The notes below the pieces were generated by a model. The model did no database searches and had not been told where the DNA came from. It saw only the letters and a list, made by a program, of their open reading frames with translations. 64,000 bases of DNA from Turbatrix aceti (lineage: Eukaryota > Nematoda > Chromadorea > Rhabditida > Panagrolaimidae), in assembly GCA_963969345.1 (NCBI GenBank), contig OZ017770.1:11092180-11156179 (forward strand). The letters are read 5' to 3'. A program made the translations under genes and the position numbers. Below, piece by piece: positions 13,901 to 24,568 of the stretch (the stretch's first letter is position 1; the number at the start of each line of letters is the position of its first letter).

Positions 13901-14977
13901 CAATGTTAGATTTTTCAACTAGGTGATATGCTTCAGAAGTACCCGATCCGGGCATGACGAAGTATGTAGACGTCTCATCGTCACTTGTAAATCCTGCCTG
14001 CAAAGGGAATGGATGGTTTAAACAGCAGGGGTTTAAGGGGATAAAAATTCTGTGACAACAGCATGCGTGTTAAATTAAAATTGAAATCAATTTAAGGAAG
14101 ATTTGTGACCTCAAAATTTATAGGTGTGGTAGAATGTGTGAAAAGGAGATAAAAATTTTATATCAAAATGCAAATTTTTCAAAGTCATCAAAAATTGACC
14201 CAATATAGTCAGTAGTTACCCTAATTGCTAACGCGTGAGCAAATAGACGTGACTTACCACTGCATCGAGTTGTGAAGAAAGTTTGCTGTACACGAAATGT
14301 GCAAAACATCCATTATCGCCCAGTATCAGAGCGATTTGAAAGATATTTTTACTTGGAGACTGAAAGATATTTTTTTACAAAATTCATAATCTTGCGAAAA
14401 TCTAAACAAACTTTGACCGAAGTTTCCCATGTTACAATAACCACCGTAAAAGGCCTGAAAGTAGCGCCGTATCGAAATTGGATGTTAACTTCGCTTTGTG
14501 CCATGTTAAGGATGTTCGGATCATCTGTTTCTTCAAAGTACACCTGGCCACTCTGAACCTTGGTCCAGAAAGCTGCTACGATTGGAATCGGTAGATCGGC
14601 GGATACCTCGCTGCCCCCAAAACTCAAGAATCCATCTTTGTGAATAGTGATTTTGGTATACAAATTATCAAGAAATTTTAACGGCGTTTTGAGAATTTTT
14701 GTAGTAGGATCACTTGTCAAAGGTGTACTATTATTACTGAAGCCATATGGGTAAAGTCTTGCACTGAATACGTAGGGTACCGTAATGTTAAGGTCAATTT
14801 CCGATCCGCTGTTACCAAAAGCATTGCTTCTTCGTCGTCTTGAATCTGTAAAACAAATTTGTTAACAATTTAAATTTTCAAAATGATATAAAGCTTACTT
14901 CTTTTATCACACGTAATCAATATGGTACAGTTTAAAAAAATAAATAGTATGACTAGTATTGATTTGAATTTTGACAT
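10911..14977 (-). CDS. dex-1: DEX-1-like transmembrane protein with two nidogen domains and EGF repeats
   Basis: Apical matrix protein; C. elegans DEX-1 anchors dendrites and shapes epithelia. Exons 14977-14899, 14845-14412, 14359-14258, 13997-13248, 13192-12691, 12642-11506, 11422-11240, 11181-11094, 11043-10911; all phases close and give 1135 aa. Signal peptide 1-23, then a furin-type RRRR-S at 29-33. NIDO domain 1 spans about 50-235 (FQIALI, VMPGSG, IPGEWLFRID). EGF and calcium-binding EGF repeats (DIDECTD, DVDECIN, DIDECEN, DINECLH) follow. NIDO domain 2 is at about 625-790 (WLYRID), then more EGFs, a Pro/Thr stretch, one membrane helix (about 1063-1084) and a 50-residue cytoplasmic tail. 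The helix and tail are on short exons that single-frame reading misses. The last stop lies 150 bases from the pitp-1 stop. Confidence 0.88.
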
Positions 14978-16085
14978 GATAACACGTTTATTTTGTTCAA
15001 TAGAGATACGCAAAAATCATGAATCCGTGGCATGCAGTGTCAATATAGCGTAGTTCTGCCACACGTCAAGTTGCGGTTTTCAGTATACATTCAAAAGATA
15101 TTGAGTGTCGTAATTTTTGCGTTCGCGTACAAACACAAATACAAAGGATAGTGGGGGGTTTTGGAATTCGCTTGCTCCGCCTGGATTGTCAGATCGCCAA
15201 ATAGTATCCCATAAAACCCATTGCGCGATTACAACAAAGAAGAATATGAATGAATTTTTTTAACACCTATTATCCAAGCTATCGTCATGTTTAACGACGA
15301 TACAGTTATTACAAGTGGTGGGCCGTTTGCTTTTTGCGCACGATGGCATTAAAAATCAAACAAAAAATAGCATAATGTTTTCGGGGATATTATATGAGGA
15401 TAGACATTCCGTTTGTTTCTAGCTACCTTTTTTTTCAAACAAAGTGTCATCACCTTGACCTGATGATTCAATGACATTTTTTGATTGCTAAAAAATGGTT
15501 TTTTTCTTATTACTTGTCAACTTCGGATTTCATGACAGAAAACGAATAGCATGTTTTTCAAGTAAACAATATGGCCCAGGGCTTTTAATTCTTTGAATAA
15601 AAAAATGATGATGGATATATCTTAATGTCGAATCAGATGAAGGCTAATTGTTTCCAATGAATACGAAAAAAAACGCGTTTTTCTACTTTCACAGGTAATA
15701 AATTTATTTGATTTTTTTTTAAATTCAGCTTAAGGGTAAAATTAATGGTTTTTCTGCTAGCCATTAATTAATTGAAATTACTTATTTGTTAACAATTAAA
15801 ATTTTAAAGCGCGCACATTTGCGTACTTTGGAAGCGAACAATAACTACCTTGTATTTTTATCTGTTAACAACGTCACTCCAATGCAAGGGCATCCCCTCG
15901 TGTTCGCTTGTTTGTCTGCCACCCCGTCTCCGCCGTCCCCGCCGCTGGCAGAAACAAGCAGCTGTCGGAAAGCATCCTTTCTTGTTCGATTGAACTTTCC
16001 ATTGCTTCTTCGTTGCTTTGTCACTTTTTTCAATCAGTGCAATACGTTTTAAAATTTCTCGTTTATATAAATATATACATTTTTT
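14978..16085. other. Intergenic region upstream of dex-1 and the Ras-like gene
   Basis: Divergent promoter region of 1.1 kb. A TATA-like run (TATATAAATATATA) lies just upstream of the Ras-like start. Open frames at about 15.8-16.1 kb overlap on both strands and have no splice support or family resemblance. No exon supported. Confidence 0.5.
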
Positions 16086-16814
16086 ATGGATCGGTACCAT
16101 AAAAATTCTTTTTTTTCTGTAAAAAAGACAAAATACATTCGTGTTGTTTTATTTGGCTCTGGAAGTGTTGGTAAAAGCTCTATGGTCAAGAGATTTGTAT
16201 TTAATGAATTTACAAATGAAGAGGAATTGAGTATTATGGAATTTTACCAAAAGCAGGTAAGCTTGCACGATTTAGCGATGTGTGCAACGATTCGGGAGTC
16301 TTTTCAGGTAATCATTGGCAGCGATCGATACATTATCGAAGTTGTCGATCACGGCATAGAGCTTGGCGACGTTGATCTCATAACGCAGCAGCACATTGCA
16401 GGCGTTGATGGTTTTTTGCTTGTCTTTGCTGTCGATGACAAGAATTCGCTTAGCGCACTTGGAGATTTTCGAACAAAAATTCGCGAGCTACGCCAAAGAT
16501 CATCCGATCTCAATCTTATACTCGACGAAAAATTCTACTATTCAGTGCCCATGATTGTTGTCGCTAACAAAATTGATCTTGTCACAGACTTCAAGTTGTC
16601 ACCTGATCTTGTTGAAGAGGCCCAGTCCTTTGGCATTCCGTGCGTCGAGACCAGTGCTGTGACGGGCCAAGGCATACAGGAGGCTTTCTTGACTATAATT
16701 CGCGAAGTTCAAAAAATGACCGGCAAGCATGGTCAAAGCAGCGTCAAGCGAAAAAAAGGGAACAGAATTCCTTTATTTAAACACAAGTCGCCTAAAAACT
16801 GCAGTATAATGTAA
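16086..16814 (+). CDS. Atypical Ras-family small GTPase with CaaX box
   Basis: Two exons, 16086-16256 and 16308-16814, give 225 aa. The 51-base intron 16257-16307 (GTAAGC...TTTTCAG) is a multiple of three without stops, so the frame looks continuous; splicing restores the normal Ras spacing between FYQKQ and VIIGSDRYIIEVVD. G1 is GSGSVGKS, G4 is NKID and G5 is ETSA, all good. G3, normally DTAGQ, reads DHGIE: the invariant Gly is shifted and the catalytic Gln is missing, which predicts poor intrinsic GTP hydrolysis. An insertion before G4 recalls RASD or Di-Ras-type proteins. The C terminus is polybasic and ends CSIM, a prenylation CaaX box. Subfamily not assigned. Confidence 0.85.
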   Translation: MDRYHKNSFFSVKKTKYIRVVLFGSGSVGKSSMVKRFVFNEFTNEEELSIMEFYQKQVSLHDLAMCATIRESFQVIIGSDRYIIEVVDHGIELGDVDLITQQHIAGVDGFLLVFAVDDKNSLSALGDFRTKIRELRQRSSDLNLILDEKFYYSVPMIVVANKIDLVTDFKLSPDLVEEAQSFGIPCVETSAVTGQGIQEAFLTIIREVQKMTGKHGQSSVKRKKGNRIPLFKHKSPKNCSIM

Positions 16815-17126
16815 AAATTGTTCTTTTTTTGTTTATTTTACGTGTACAACCTTGAAAGTTCAATGAAGTCCTCAATGATAAATCATAGATGATGTTCAAA
16901 AAAATTATTTTGATAGCATGTGCGTAGTGACAATGCATCATCGCAAGCCTCTATTAGAAAGTCATGCTTTTTAGACGCTTTATCAGTGTTATTTTGATGA
17001 AAAGTAAATAGCCTGATAAGCGGAACTCACTCACAACAATTTCCTGCATTTATACCGCTTGCTTATTTGTTTGACTGTTGACTGTTTTTACTTTGTAGAC
17101 AGTTAGTGTTAATATTATTTTTTGGT

Positions 17127-17726
17127 ATGACGGTAAAGTACTTGATTGTCGCACTATTTCTCGTTCTACTAGTTGCCGAAAGTGAAGGGATTCGGAAGCG
17201 GAAGAAAAATAGAAATGATGACAACGACAACGGTGATGATGAAAATGAAGGTAGTGCCTTGTTTTTTTTTATTTTAAGAATATTTGAATTTCAAATTTTT
17301 AGGCGGACTTTTAAGCGAGCGCAGCGAAAGCAAAAATGATAGAGAAAGCAAAACTGCTTCGAGAGAGCGAAACGAAAAAGAAGACAAGAAGGAATCGTCG
17401 TCGAGTAGCGAATCAGAAGAAGACGACAAAAAAGGGGAAAAGGTAGAATTAGAAGCCGTTTCGCCAGCTAACAGCACAGTTGCTTCTCTTGCACGTGGAC
17501 GGCGTTACCTGCGGTCGGACACCCTTCAGGTATTTTTTTTCTAAAGTTTGTTTAAATGTGCGTTTTTCTATAGTTCAACGGACGACACAATGGTCAGCAT
17601 GGTCATCATGGTCATCAAGGACGGCATCATCCTTCTCCAAGACAACACAATCCCTACCCCCAGAGATACGATCCCTACCGCCCAAACTACCGCCCTGGCA
17701 GAGTTTATCTGGCTTTCGTAGATTAA
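17127..17726 (+). CDS. Small secreted protein, acidic then His-rich
   Basis: Exons 17127-17250, 17303-17529, 17574-17726 (phases 1 and 0) give 167 aa. A clear signal peptide (MTVKYLIVALFLVLLVAESEG) is followed by a basic patch, an Asp/Asn/Glu/Ser-rich low-complexity middle, a possible processing site RGRR (in ARGRRYLR), and a last exon rich in His, Gly, Arg, Pro and Tyr. No cysteines and no recognised domain. Composition suggests a cuticle, matrix or metal-binding secreted protein, which is inference only. It lies 310 bases after the Ras-like gene on the same strand. Confidence 0.7.
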
Positions 17727-18384
17727 TATGACCAAAAAAAATATTACAATGGTGTTAATTTTGTAACGCTCAAAAAATAATCGTAATTAATTCAGAAATT
17801 CCGATTGTTCAAAGAAAAATTAATTGTAATCGTACAAAATTTATTGATAAAAAAAGGTGTAATGGTGTGATGTGATGGAATGAAAAACACAAAAACGATG
17901 TTCAAAAATTTTGTGGGCATGCGCGTGCATTTCTTACATGGAAAAAAAATTTAACCTGAATTATGCAGAAAATTTCAATTTAATTTATTTTCTGATGCTC
18001 AAAAAAGCGAAAACATGTTCTGCCATTCACAGGGCACGGTCTAACAGTCCCGTACAAAAGAAGACAGCTGATCAAGTGTCAGAGTTGAAATAAAAAAATA
18101 TACTCGTGATTTTGCAGCAAGTTTTGAGTCTTCTCAAAGACAACGCCATTGCAATGCGCAAGAGAGAGCAAACTCAACCTTACGCAATTGCTCAATGCGT
18201 GGACATCATTCAATAGAGCCGAGTATATTTTGATAGCGATCACGCTTCAACGTGATTCCACAAAATACCACATGACCAATACCGGTGGTTGTTTTAGATT
18301 TAAACGTCCTTAAAGGGAGTTCATTTCAATGCATCAAGGCCACTCAATTTGTCCCTGACCGATAAACTATTTTTTCCTGATTAG
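17727..18384. other. Intergenic stretch with a small hairpin
   Basis: No gene seen. A perfect 6-bp stem with a 6-nt loop (ATCACG-CTTCAA-CGTGAT) occurs at 18239-18256. The sequence does not match a tRNA or snRNA I recognise. Confidence 0.4.
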
Positions 18385-18424
18385 TATATAAGTGGGTCAC
18401 ATACCAGTCCAGTAGTCATCAGTC
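18385..18424 (+). promoter_or_regulatory. Candidate TATA/initiator core promoter
   Basis: TATATAA at 18385-18391 is followed 30 bases later by TCAGTC at 18419-18424, which fits the arthropod-type initiator TCAKTY at the expected spacing. It precedes the short open frame at 18494. Confidence 0.4.
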
Positions 18425-18493
18425 TTGACTGTCTGCCTGTGCACCACAGTCACCACCTGTGTGACTTGAATACGCAGATTGTAGAGAATTGCC

Positions 18494-18670
18494 ATGGTAT
18501 TGCATGTCTCAGATATCGATGATGCAGCACAGATGGCACAGCGAGCTACAGGCATGCTAATGACTCTGTCATTTTTTATTCTACCCTATGTTTGGTCACA
18601 AATGATTACCCCTATGGATACGCCTTCTACGACTCAATGTGATCCTTGGAGCTCAATGAATAAACTCTAA
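18494..18670 (+). CDS. Candidate short protein, 58 aa
   Basis: ATG in a strong context (GCCATGG), 73 bases after a candidate TATA/initiator pair, opens a 58-codon frame. It contains a hydrophobic stretch (LMTLSFFILPYVW) that could be a membrane or signal segment, followed by a Thr/Pro/Ser tail with a single Cys. An AATAAA overlaps the last codons. No intron and no family recognised. It could equally be a chance frame inside a non-coding transcript. Confidence 0.3.
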   Translation: MVLHVSDIDDAAQMAQRATGMLMTLSFFILPYVWSQMITPMDTPSTTQCDPWSSMNKL

Positions 18671-19127
18671 CAGATATGTGCACCCTCTCTCACAAGACAT
18701 GTAAGCGGCTATTCGAACGAAAAAATTATTGTGATCTCATCAAATTATGTATACCCTTTGTAATTTATTTATTTCTTATAGTAATGTTTATTGGTTTTCA
18801 AAATAAAAAAAAAATAAAAATTAGAGTCTAATACAGAATTGCCTCAAAAAATGTCAGGGAGCAAAGGATAATTCACTTTGACACATTTTTGTCACTAACC
18901 GCACTTTTTTTAGGGCACACAAAAAATGACAAAAAGAATTCTGGATAGTAGTGAGTCAATAAAGCATAATTTGTCATAATGCACAAATAATGATGATGTT
19001 ATTCTGAACGTTTTATTAGCCCTTCGACCATTAAAACATTTGTATAAAATAGTAACGATAAAAATCTTCTGGCGTTGATGATATCGACGACTTCGATGTT
19101 ACCGTAAAACTTAAAAAATGCAATCAA
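18671..19127. other. AT-rich intergenic stretch
   Basis: A-rich runs near 18.8 kb; no coding exon, RNA gene or repeat unit supported. Confidence 0.5.
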
Positions 19128-19508
19128 CTAATTTTTTGGATAGGGGTAAAAAATAATCAACTTACAATACGATTTTTTCCAAAACACATTTTTGAGTAAG
19201 GGTTGTTTTAGCATGTGTGATCGTATGGATGACCGGATATTTCTCTTAAAGCCAGCGATGCTGTTAGACAGAGGCATACTGCAACCAAAAAAAGTGGACG
19301 GAAATTTGCAGCCGAGCGATTTATACAACAACCTTGAATACGCTATAAACAAAAAAATTGTACAAACGGTTGAAATCGAAGAAAAAAACTGACGTGATAG
19401 CCTTTTATCCGGCGAGATATACCCCCTATCATAGGGTATAACGGCGGCTGTGACGATATAACTGACAAAAATTACCGGAAACGCAGCCGTCCACATTAAC
19501 GCTGTCAT
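19128..19508 (-). CDS. Hypothetical small membrane protein
   Basis: A 126-codon frame from ATG at 19508. It begins with a hydrophobic segment (MTALMWTAAFPVIFVSYIVT) that looks like a signal peptide or membrane helix. A second predicted helix (VCTIFLFIAYSRLLY) follows, then a basic stretch. A consensus GTAAGT donor lies in frame near the end, so the last 14 codons may really be intron; none of the acceptors downstream gave a long continuation. Family unknown; it could be the first exon of a larger receptor-like gene or a degenerate fragment. Confidence 0.4.
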   Translation of the reverse strand: MTALMWTAAFPVIFVSYIVTAAVIPYDRGYISPDKRLSRQFFSSISTVCTIFLFIAYSRLLYKSLGCKFPSTFFGCSMPLSNSIAGFKRNIRSSIRSHMLKQPLLKNVFWKKSYCKLIIFYPYPKN

Positions 19509-20217
19509 ACTGTTATGCTTTTACTCTGCTTCGTTAACTAGTGATGTCTTTCACCATTTTTGGCACACTCAAATAATTCCTTTTTTTGCCAAAAACAAAA
19601 AATGAGAAAAGGCGTCAAGACGCTACTATGGAAAACAAGTTGCTTTTTAACATCAACAACATTTTTGTAAAACAGTTATTTCGTGAAAAATAGACAATAC
19701 TAATCCAGTTGCCTCAAGCGAGAACAAGGGATGATGAATGTCGATGAGACTGGAAGGGAGGGCTGGGTACACGTACATGATTATTGAACTGCTATTGTTT
19801 AGGTCTAAATGTTAGAGCCAATCTAGCCTTTTTTGTGGTTTGATTTTTTTTGTGCTTGTATTACAGAAAACATTTCTATATGCATTTATCGACCGTTGCC
19901 TACGTAGCAAGATGCACAAAGGGTTTTTCAGAATTATTTTCGAATGATCAAATGCTTAAGCCACAAAGGTCAAGCATCGGATGACACGGGTCAGTCAGCT
20001 TGGGAGGGAGAATGGACAACGTGAGATCTCGCAATTGTCGGCAGTCGAAAGGCTTTTGTTTCTTTCACGAGTATATGCGCAGAAATGACAGCTTTTTCAA
20101 ATCGACTGTCCGAAACGATCCCTCTACGCGTCATAACAACGGGAGGTGGTAGTAGTAAAATTCTTTTCATATTTGTCATAGTGAGTCTACAATATTCAAA
20201 TTAAAGTTTTCGAACAA
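19509..20217. other. Intergenic region upstream of the cysteine-rich secreted gene
   Basis: No exon supported. A 62-codon minus-strand frame at 19991-20179 has fairly normal codon use but no other support. Confidence 0.4.
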
Positions 20218-21796
20218 ATGGTTATTAGCTGGTCTCTTATTTTTACAGTTTTCATCGGTATGATTTCTTTCAAATTTTTGTTTTTATTTTCGAAAGTCGT
20301 TTTTTTAGGTCTATGGACTGTCTGTTGGGCAAAAGATAGTTCCGGTTGTCCCAGTAGAGTATTTCTGGGATGTGTTTTGCGACTAAAAGCTCAAAATGTG
20401 CCTTTTGAAAAAAATATTTTAAATGTGTTATTTAACATTGGTTCACAAGCCCGTCTAATGCATACATGCAAGTAAGTGTAAAATGTTTTGTGTTTGGCAA
20501 ACTGATTTTTTGCCTGCCTTCAGAGTGTACAGTGAAATCATGCCCTGCTTCCGTGACAAGGTTGTTGAATGTGGCAACGACAAGCAGCGAAGAATGCTCA
20601 ACGAGGTTGGCAAAACTCTCATGTTTATGTGTTCACCATTTTCACTTGAAAGACAAAAACTCTTCATCCGATACCAAAAATGCATTGGCGAAATCCTCGG
20701 ACAACCGGTAAGCGTGGGATGCAAGCTTCATGACCACGACCATGGCAAACAGCTATTAAAATGCCGAGAAGTGTGTGCAACAAAGCCTACTGACTTTATC
20801 TGTATGATGAAAGCCTGGATTAGCGAACAGAATGTTTGCACACTCCGAGACATCGAAGATAAGTGTGGAATACAAGCCGGGGCTTTTTACACCGAGTTGC
20901 AAGGCACGGTTTTTGAGCCTGATTTTCCCGTTTTGTGTAGTCTGCAGACTAATGATTCTGTCATTGTTCCGGCAGCAAAATATTCGTCATTTGCCCTTGC
21001 TGAGCCAACTCATATCCGTGCCTCGGAAAATCACAACTCAAAGACTAAAACAATTTTCAAGCTGTCTCCGCCGCCGATTCGGAATATGATCGGCATACCC
21101 CGACAGGTAGGAATTAAATTAATTTTTTTTTCAAAATTTAAAACGTCATTTTCTTAATTTTTAGCGTCCTGCAACAACCCGTAAGCCCCTACCAAACATT
21201 GTCCAAACAACGACACCTCACAATGGTGCTCAGCCCCTGGGGATGCCTGAATCAACCGGGTCAAATGTCAATAGCCCAAAGCCACCCCTGTCATTGTGTT
21301 CGTTACTTGACTTTTTAACCCAACTAAATAGTTTCAACTTTTAGCAAGTGTTTCTCTCAGCAATCTAACTGCGCATTATCCGCTTATTTCATTATTTCAA
21401 AAAATTCTACCAGATACTTTTCCTCAAAAATTCACTGATCTACTCAGATCTGTCGAGAATGAAACGTCAGTTACCCCTCCGCCTCCGATACCTGCCCGAG
21501 AGACTTTTGAACTACACTCGGCCCTTCCGCCACGTCGATGTTAGTTTTTAGGTTTTATGTGTCTCTCATTTGTAGTCTGTGTTCTAGCCAAGGTTGCGAG
21601 AACGCCCAAAGCAAGGCCAACATCCGACATCTTAACGACTACGACAACGACTACTACATTAGTCTCTTCATCAATGGAAGAGTCATTAACGGTATCAACA
21701 ACGTCTAGCCAGACGCCGGAAACCACCCACTGGAGACCATGGTACCTCGGGGGCAGTGAGGACAAGTATCATTTGTCTCTCTACGCTGGATACTGA
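20218..21796 (+). CDS. Secreted cysteine-rich protein, CPG4-like, with Thr/Ser-rich tail
   Basis: Exons 20218-20257, 20309-20471, 20524-21106, 21165-21297, 21345-21539, 21576-21796; phases agree and give 444 aa. A signal peptide (MVISWSLIFTVFIGLWTVCWA) leads into a globular domain of about 200 residues with roughly 15 cysteines, patterned like the nematode chondroitin proteoglycan 4 / DUF19-type families (CMMKAWI, TLRDIEDKCG). The second half is Pro/Thr/Ser-rich with a run of eight Thr, suitable for O-glycan or glycosaminoglycan attachment. Intron 1 (51 nt) is a stop-free multiple of three, so retention would only lengthen the hydrophobic leader. Family assignment is from cysteine pattern alone. 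Confidence 0.72.
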
Positions 21797-24568
21797 AAAA
21801 AGATTTTCCTGTCATGATTTTTGTATATGAGTTGTGACGGTTATTCATACTTGTGGGGATTCATAAAAAAAGTGTTGCTTAATGAATAATTCGATTGGAA
21901 GTCAAACGATTTAGTCTTTTTTTTTGGTTTTTGTTATTCACCCTGCGGTCATGTACACACTTTCTCTTTTAATATGAAAATTGTTTTTTGTGTTCAAGCG
22001 AAAACTGGATTTTGGGGCTTTCTTGAGCCCTATTATTGGTAATAATGCGCAATTATGTTGGGCAGAGCAATTTGACAAAAAAACGGACCGCATTATTATT
22101 TTTTCTATTTTTTCCTGTTTTTTTAAAGGTAAAATTATAAAATTAAGATGTTATTATAACAAAATTTTTAAATAATATTAAATAATGACAGAAAAAAATT
22201 AATGTATACGTCAACTTTTCTTCTATAAATCCATCACGAGATTGTTCACTTGTTTCGTCTAATCCAAACACTCATGACCTCCTTTCCCTTTCTCTCTCTC
22301 AGGTCACATATAAAATATGAACATAGTACAACGCCAAAGGAAAGAAAGTTGAACATCAAGTACTGCATAAAAAAATCGGCTACTGATAAGCGACAATGCA
22401 AGCAAGCAGAGATCACGTTGATAGCTAACAGTGTTTCTGATGTGTGTGTCAGCTTGTGCTTTTGATGTAACAGTTATTGTCATATCTTCTTTTTTTAAGC
22501 GAGCACGTAAACTGAACAAAAATCTTGACAGCGAGGATCAAACCGGTTGGAAATTAACAGTGATCCCTTTCGCTCTCACTTGTTGTCATTTTCGATCGGC
22601 AGAAACAGCGCCATTTTTACTAAAAAAAAAAGGGGGATATAGAGATGCTAGCGCGATCCCCATCTTTATTTTTTTGATTATCCCAAACCTTGCCCTCGAG
22701 CACACGGCCTTGCAGACAGTAGCAACAAAAAAAAGTCAACGTGTTCATTCAGGGGATCGCCTACGAAATACGACACAAATGAATGTACATTTTTTATTCT
22801 TTTTTTTTTCAATTCATTTGAAGTTTGTCAGATTCTTAGCGTCGAAAAGATCTATCTATCGGTCGGTAAGAGAGATGCATGGATTAGGCTGGACCTGAAC
22901 GCCAGTTTTTTGAGCACACGCAGTATCCCATCGGCAACACAGAAAAAATGAGAAAAATCTCTTCTTTTTTTTCTCTCCGAATGAAATTGAAAAGAAAAGA
23001 AAAGAGAAAAAAAAGGTTTTGCGTTATAAAAATTTTCACTTTTCACAGAAGATACCGGCGCCATCTGAATTGCTGCTCTCTTCTGTGTTTGACCGTTGAC
23101 AAAAGTAAAAATTTTTTTTCTTCAGTATGCATCGCTGTGTTTTTTGAGATTTTCACTTTTATACATCAATTGCAATATCCCTTCGTTTGCTGGATGTACA
23201 GGCCTGCCTGGAATAAGAGCAAAAGTGTTTTTGTTTTTTTTCTCCTTCAATTTGTATTTTTTGTAGATGTCAGAATATTTGTACTTTTACTTGAAATTTT
23301 TGTCTGTGCCCCCGCTTTTTGTTTTTTTATTATTCCAAATTGTCTGAGACATTTTTGTATTTTAATTTTTTTCTTTTGTATTGTATTTGCTTACTTACGT
23401 GCCCCGGTATGATGGTCTGACCTTATGAACGTTGCCGACGTAGCGAGGGGGTTATGTTTCGACGCAACTTGCGTGTACCTCGATTTCTTGTTGTTATTCA
23501 TAAATACTCAAAATAGCTTTGTTGTATCCTTTAAAAATCATTGTGAGTTAATATGGGTATCTTTCTTGAGAAGCCGTGCCTTTTATATTTATTTTTTACC
23601 TCGTTGACACTTTGTAAAGCTATTTTCCTTTTCTCTCCGGAAAATATTTGTCTACTGTAACAACATTTATAGACATGGCCCAACTAATTAATTATGCAAA
23701 CAGTCCAGATGGTGTTCGGTGAAACGCTTTTATTTTCAATTGCTCTATCTCTCGCTTTTGATGTTTCTGTTTATTTTTTATTTGCGCGCCGCGCTATCCC
23801 GGATTGTTGTGGTATTTGGCAGACCATCATGCACCTGAAGACAGAAAAACATTAAAGTGACTTTGCCGCAAGAAAAAAATAAGGCCAAATTTTATGCAAA
23901 ACTCACTGTAGCATTTCCAGAAACAAAAGATGTTGGTTGATTTTTTTTGTTGACGTTGCGTTTTTCCACTATTTGTGCAAGTTTACAGATGCAACGGTTA
24001 TATCTCTTTTGTTTGGTGTCTGTCTACCGGGGGGATCAGGATAACATACCTTTCTGTTAATTTTTTTGTTGTATTATCTATCCTTTTCATATGCAAATTC
24101 TAGGCAGTCAACATTATACAATTCGTATTTTTTGTTTAGTGTTTGGAAAAAATGTCCGTACTCTCAATTAGATAAAAATTATTATTACAAAATAAAGGAA
24201 AAAATTTCTTTTTAAATTTTAAACAAAAAATCTGCTTTTCTATCGTCTTCAGAAGTTATCAGAGTTCAATCTCCTGATTGCAAAGGGCTTTCTTTTTACG
24301 TCAAGAGGGTAAAAGTACTGATAGGCTCGCGACAGTGAACTTGGCAAAGGGTTGAGTTCTTGTACTTACGCGCTCCGTTATCATTGATACCACGTCTTAA
24401 AAAGGGGACTAAAACGGTCGGGAGTACAAAGTCAGAGTAAAATCATTGTTGATTGCGTTGACATTCGAGCTTTTTCTTGCTCTCACTTTTCTTTTCCAAT
24501 ACGTTTTTCTTTTTTATTTTAAGATTCACCTTTTTTAGATATACTCTCGACAGGGATTTCTAAAAGTC
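21797..24568. other. 2.8-kb gene-free region upstream of the ETS gene
   Basis: AT-rich, with polypurine and polypyrimidine runs at about 22.6-23.3 kb. Several long frames are Phe/Lys-rich and lie in homopolymer tracts; none shows a family motif or phase-consistent splice partners. The region probably holds regulatory sequence and 5' untranslated exons of the ETS gene, which I could not place. Confidence 0.45.

Noticed and set aside
19991..20179. 62-codon minus frame just upstream of the cysteine-rich secreted gene
   Set aside because: Codon use is passable but there is no signal peptide, domain or intron, and it overlaps the expected promoter of the divergent gene.
22431..23412. Two frames of about 155 codons upstream of the ETS gene
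   Set aside because: Made of Phe/Lys runs from homopolymer tracts, without recognisable domains or good donor/acceptor partners.
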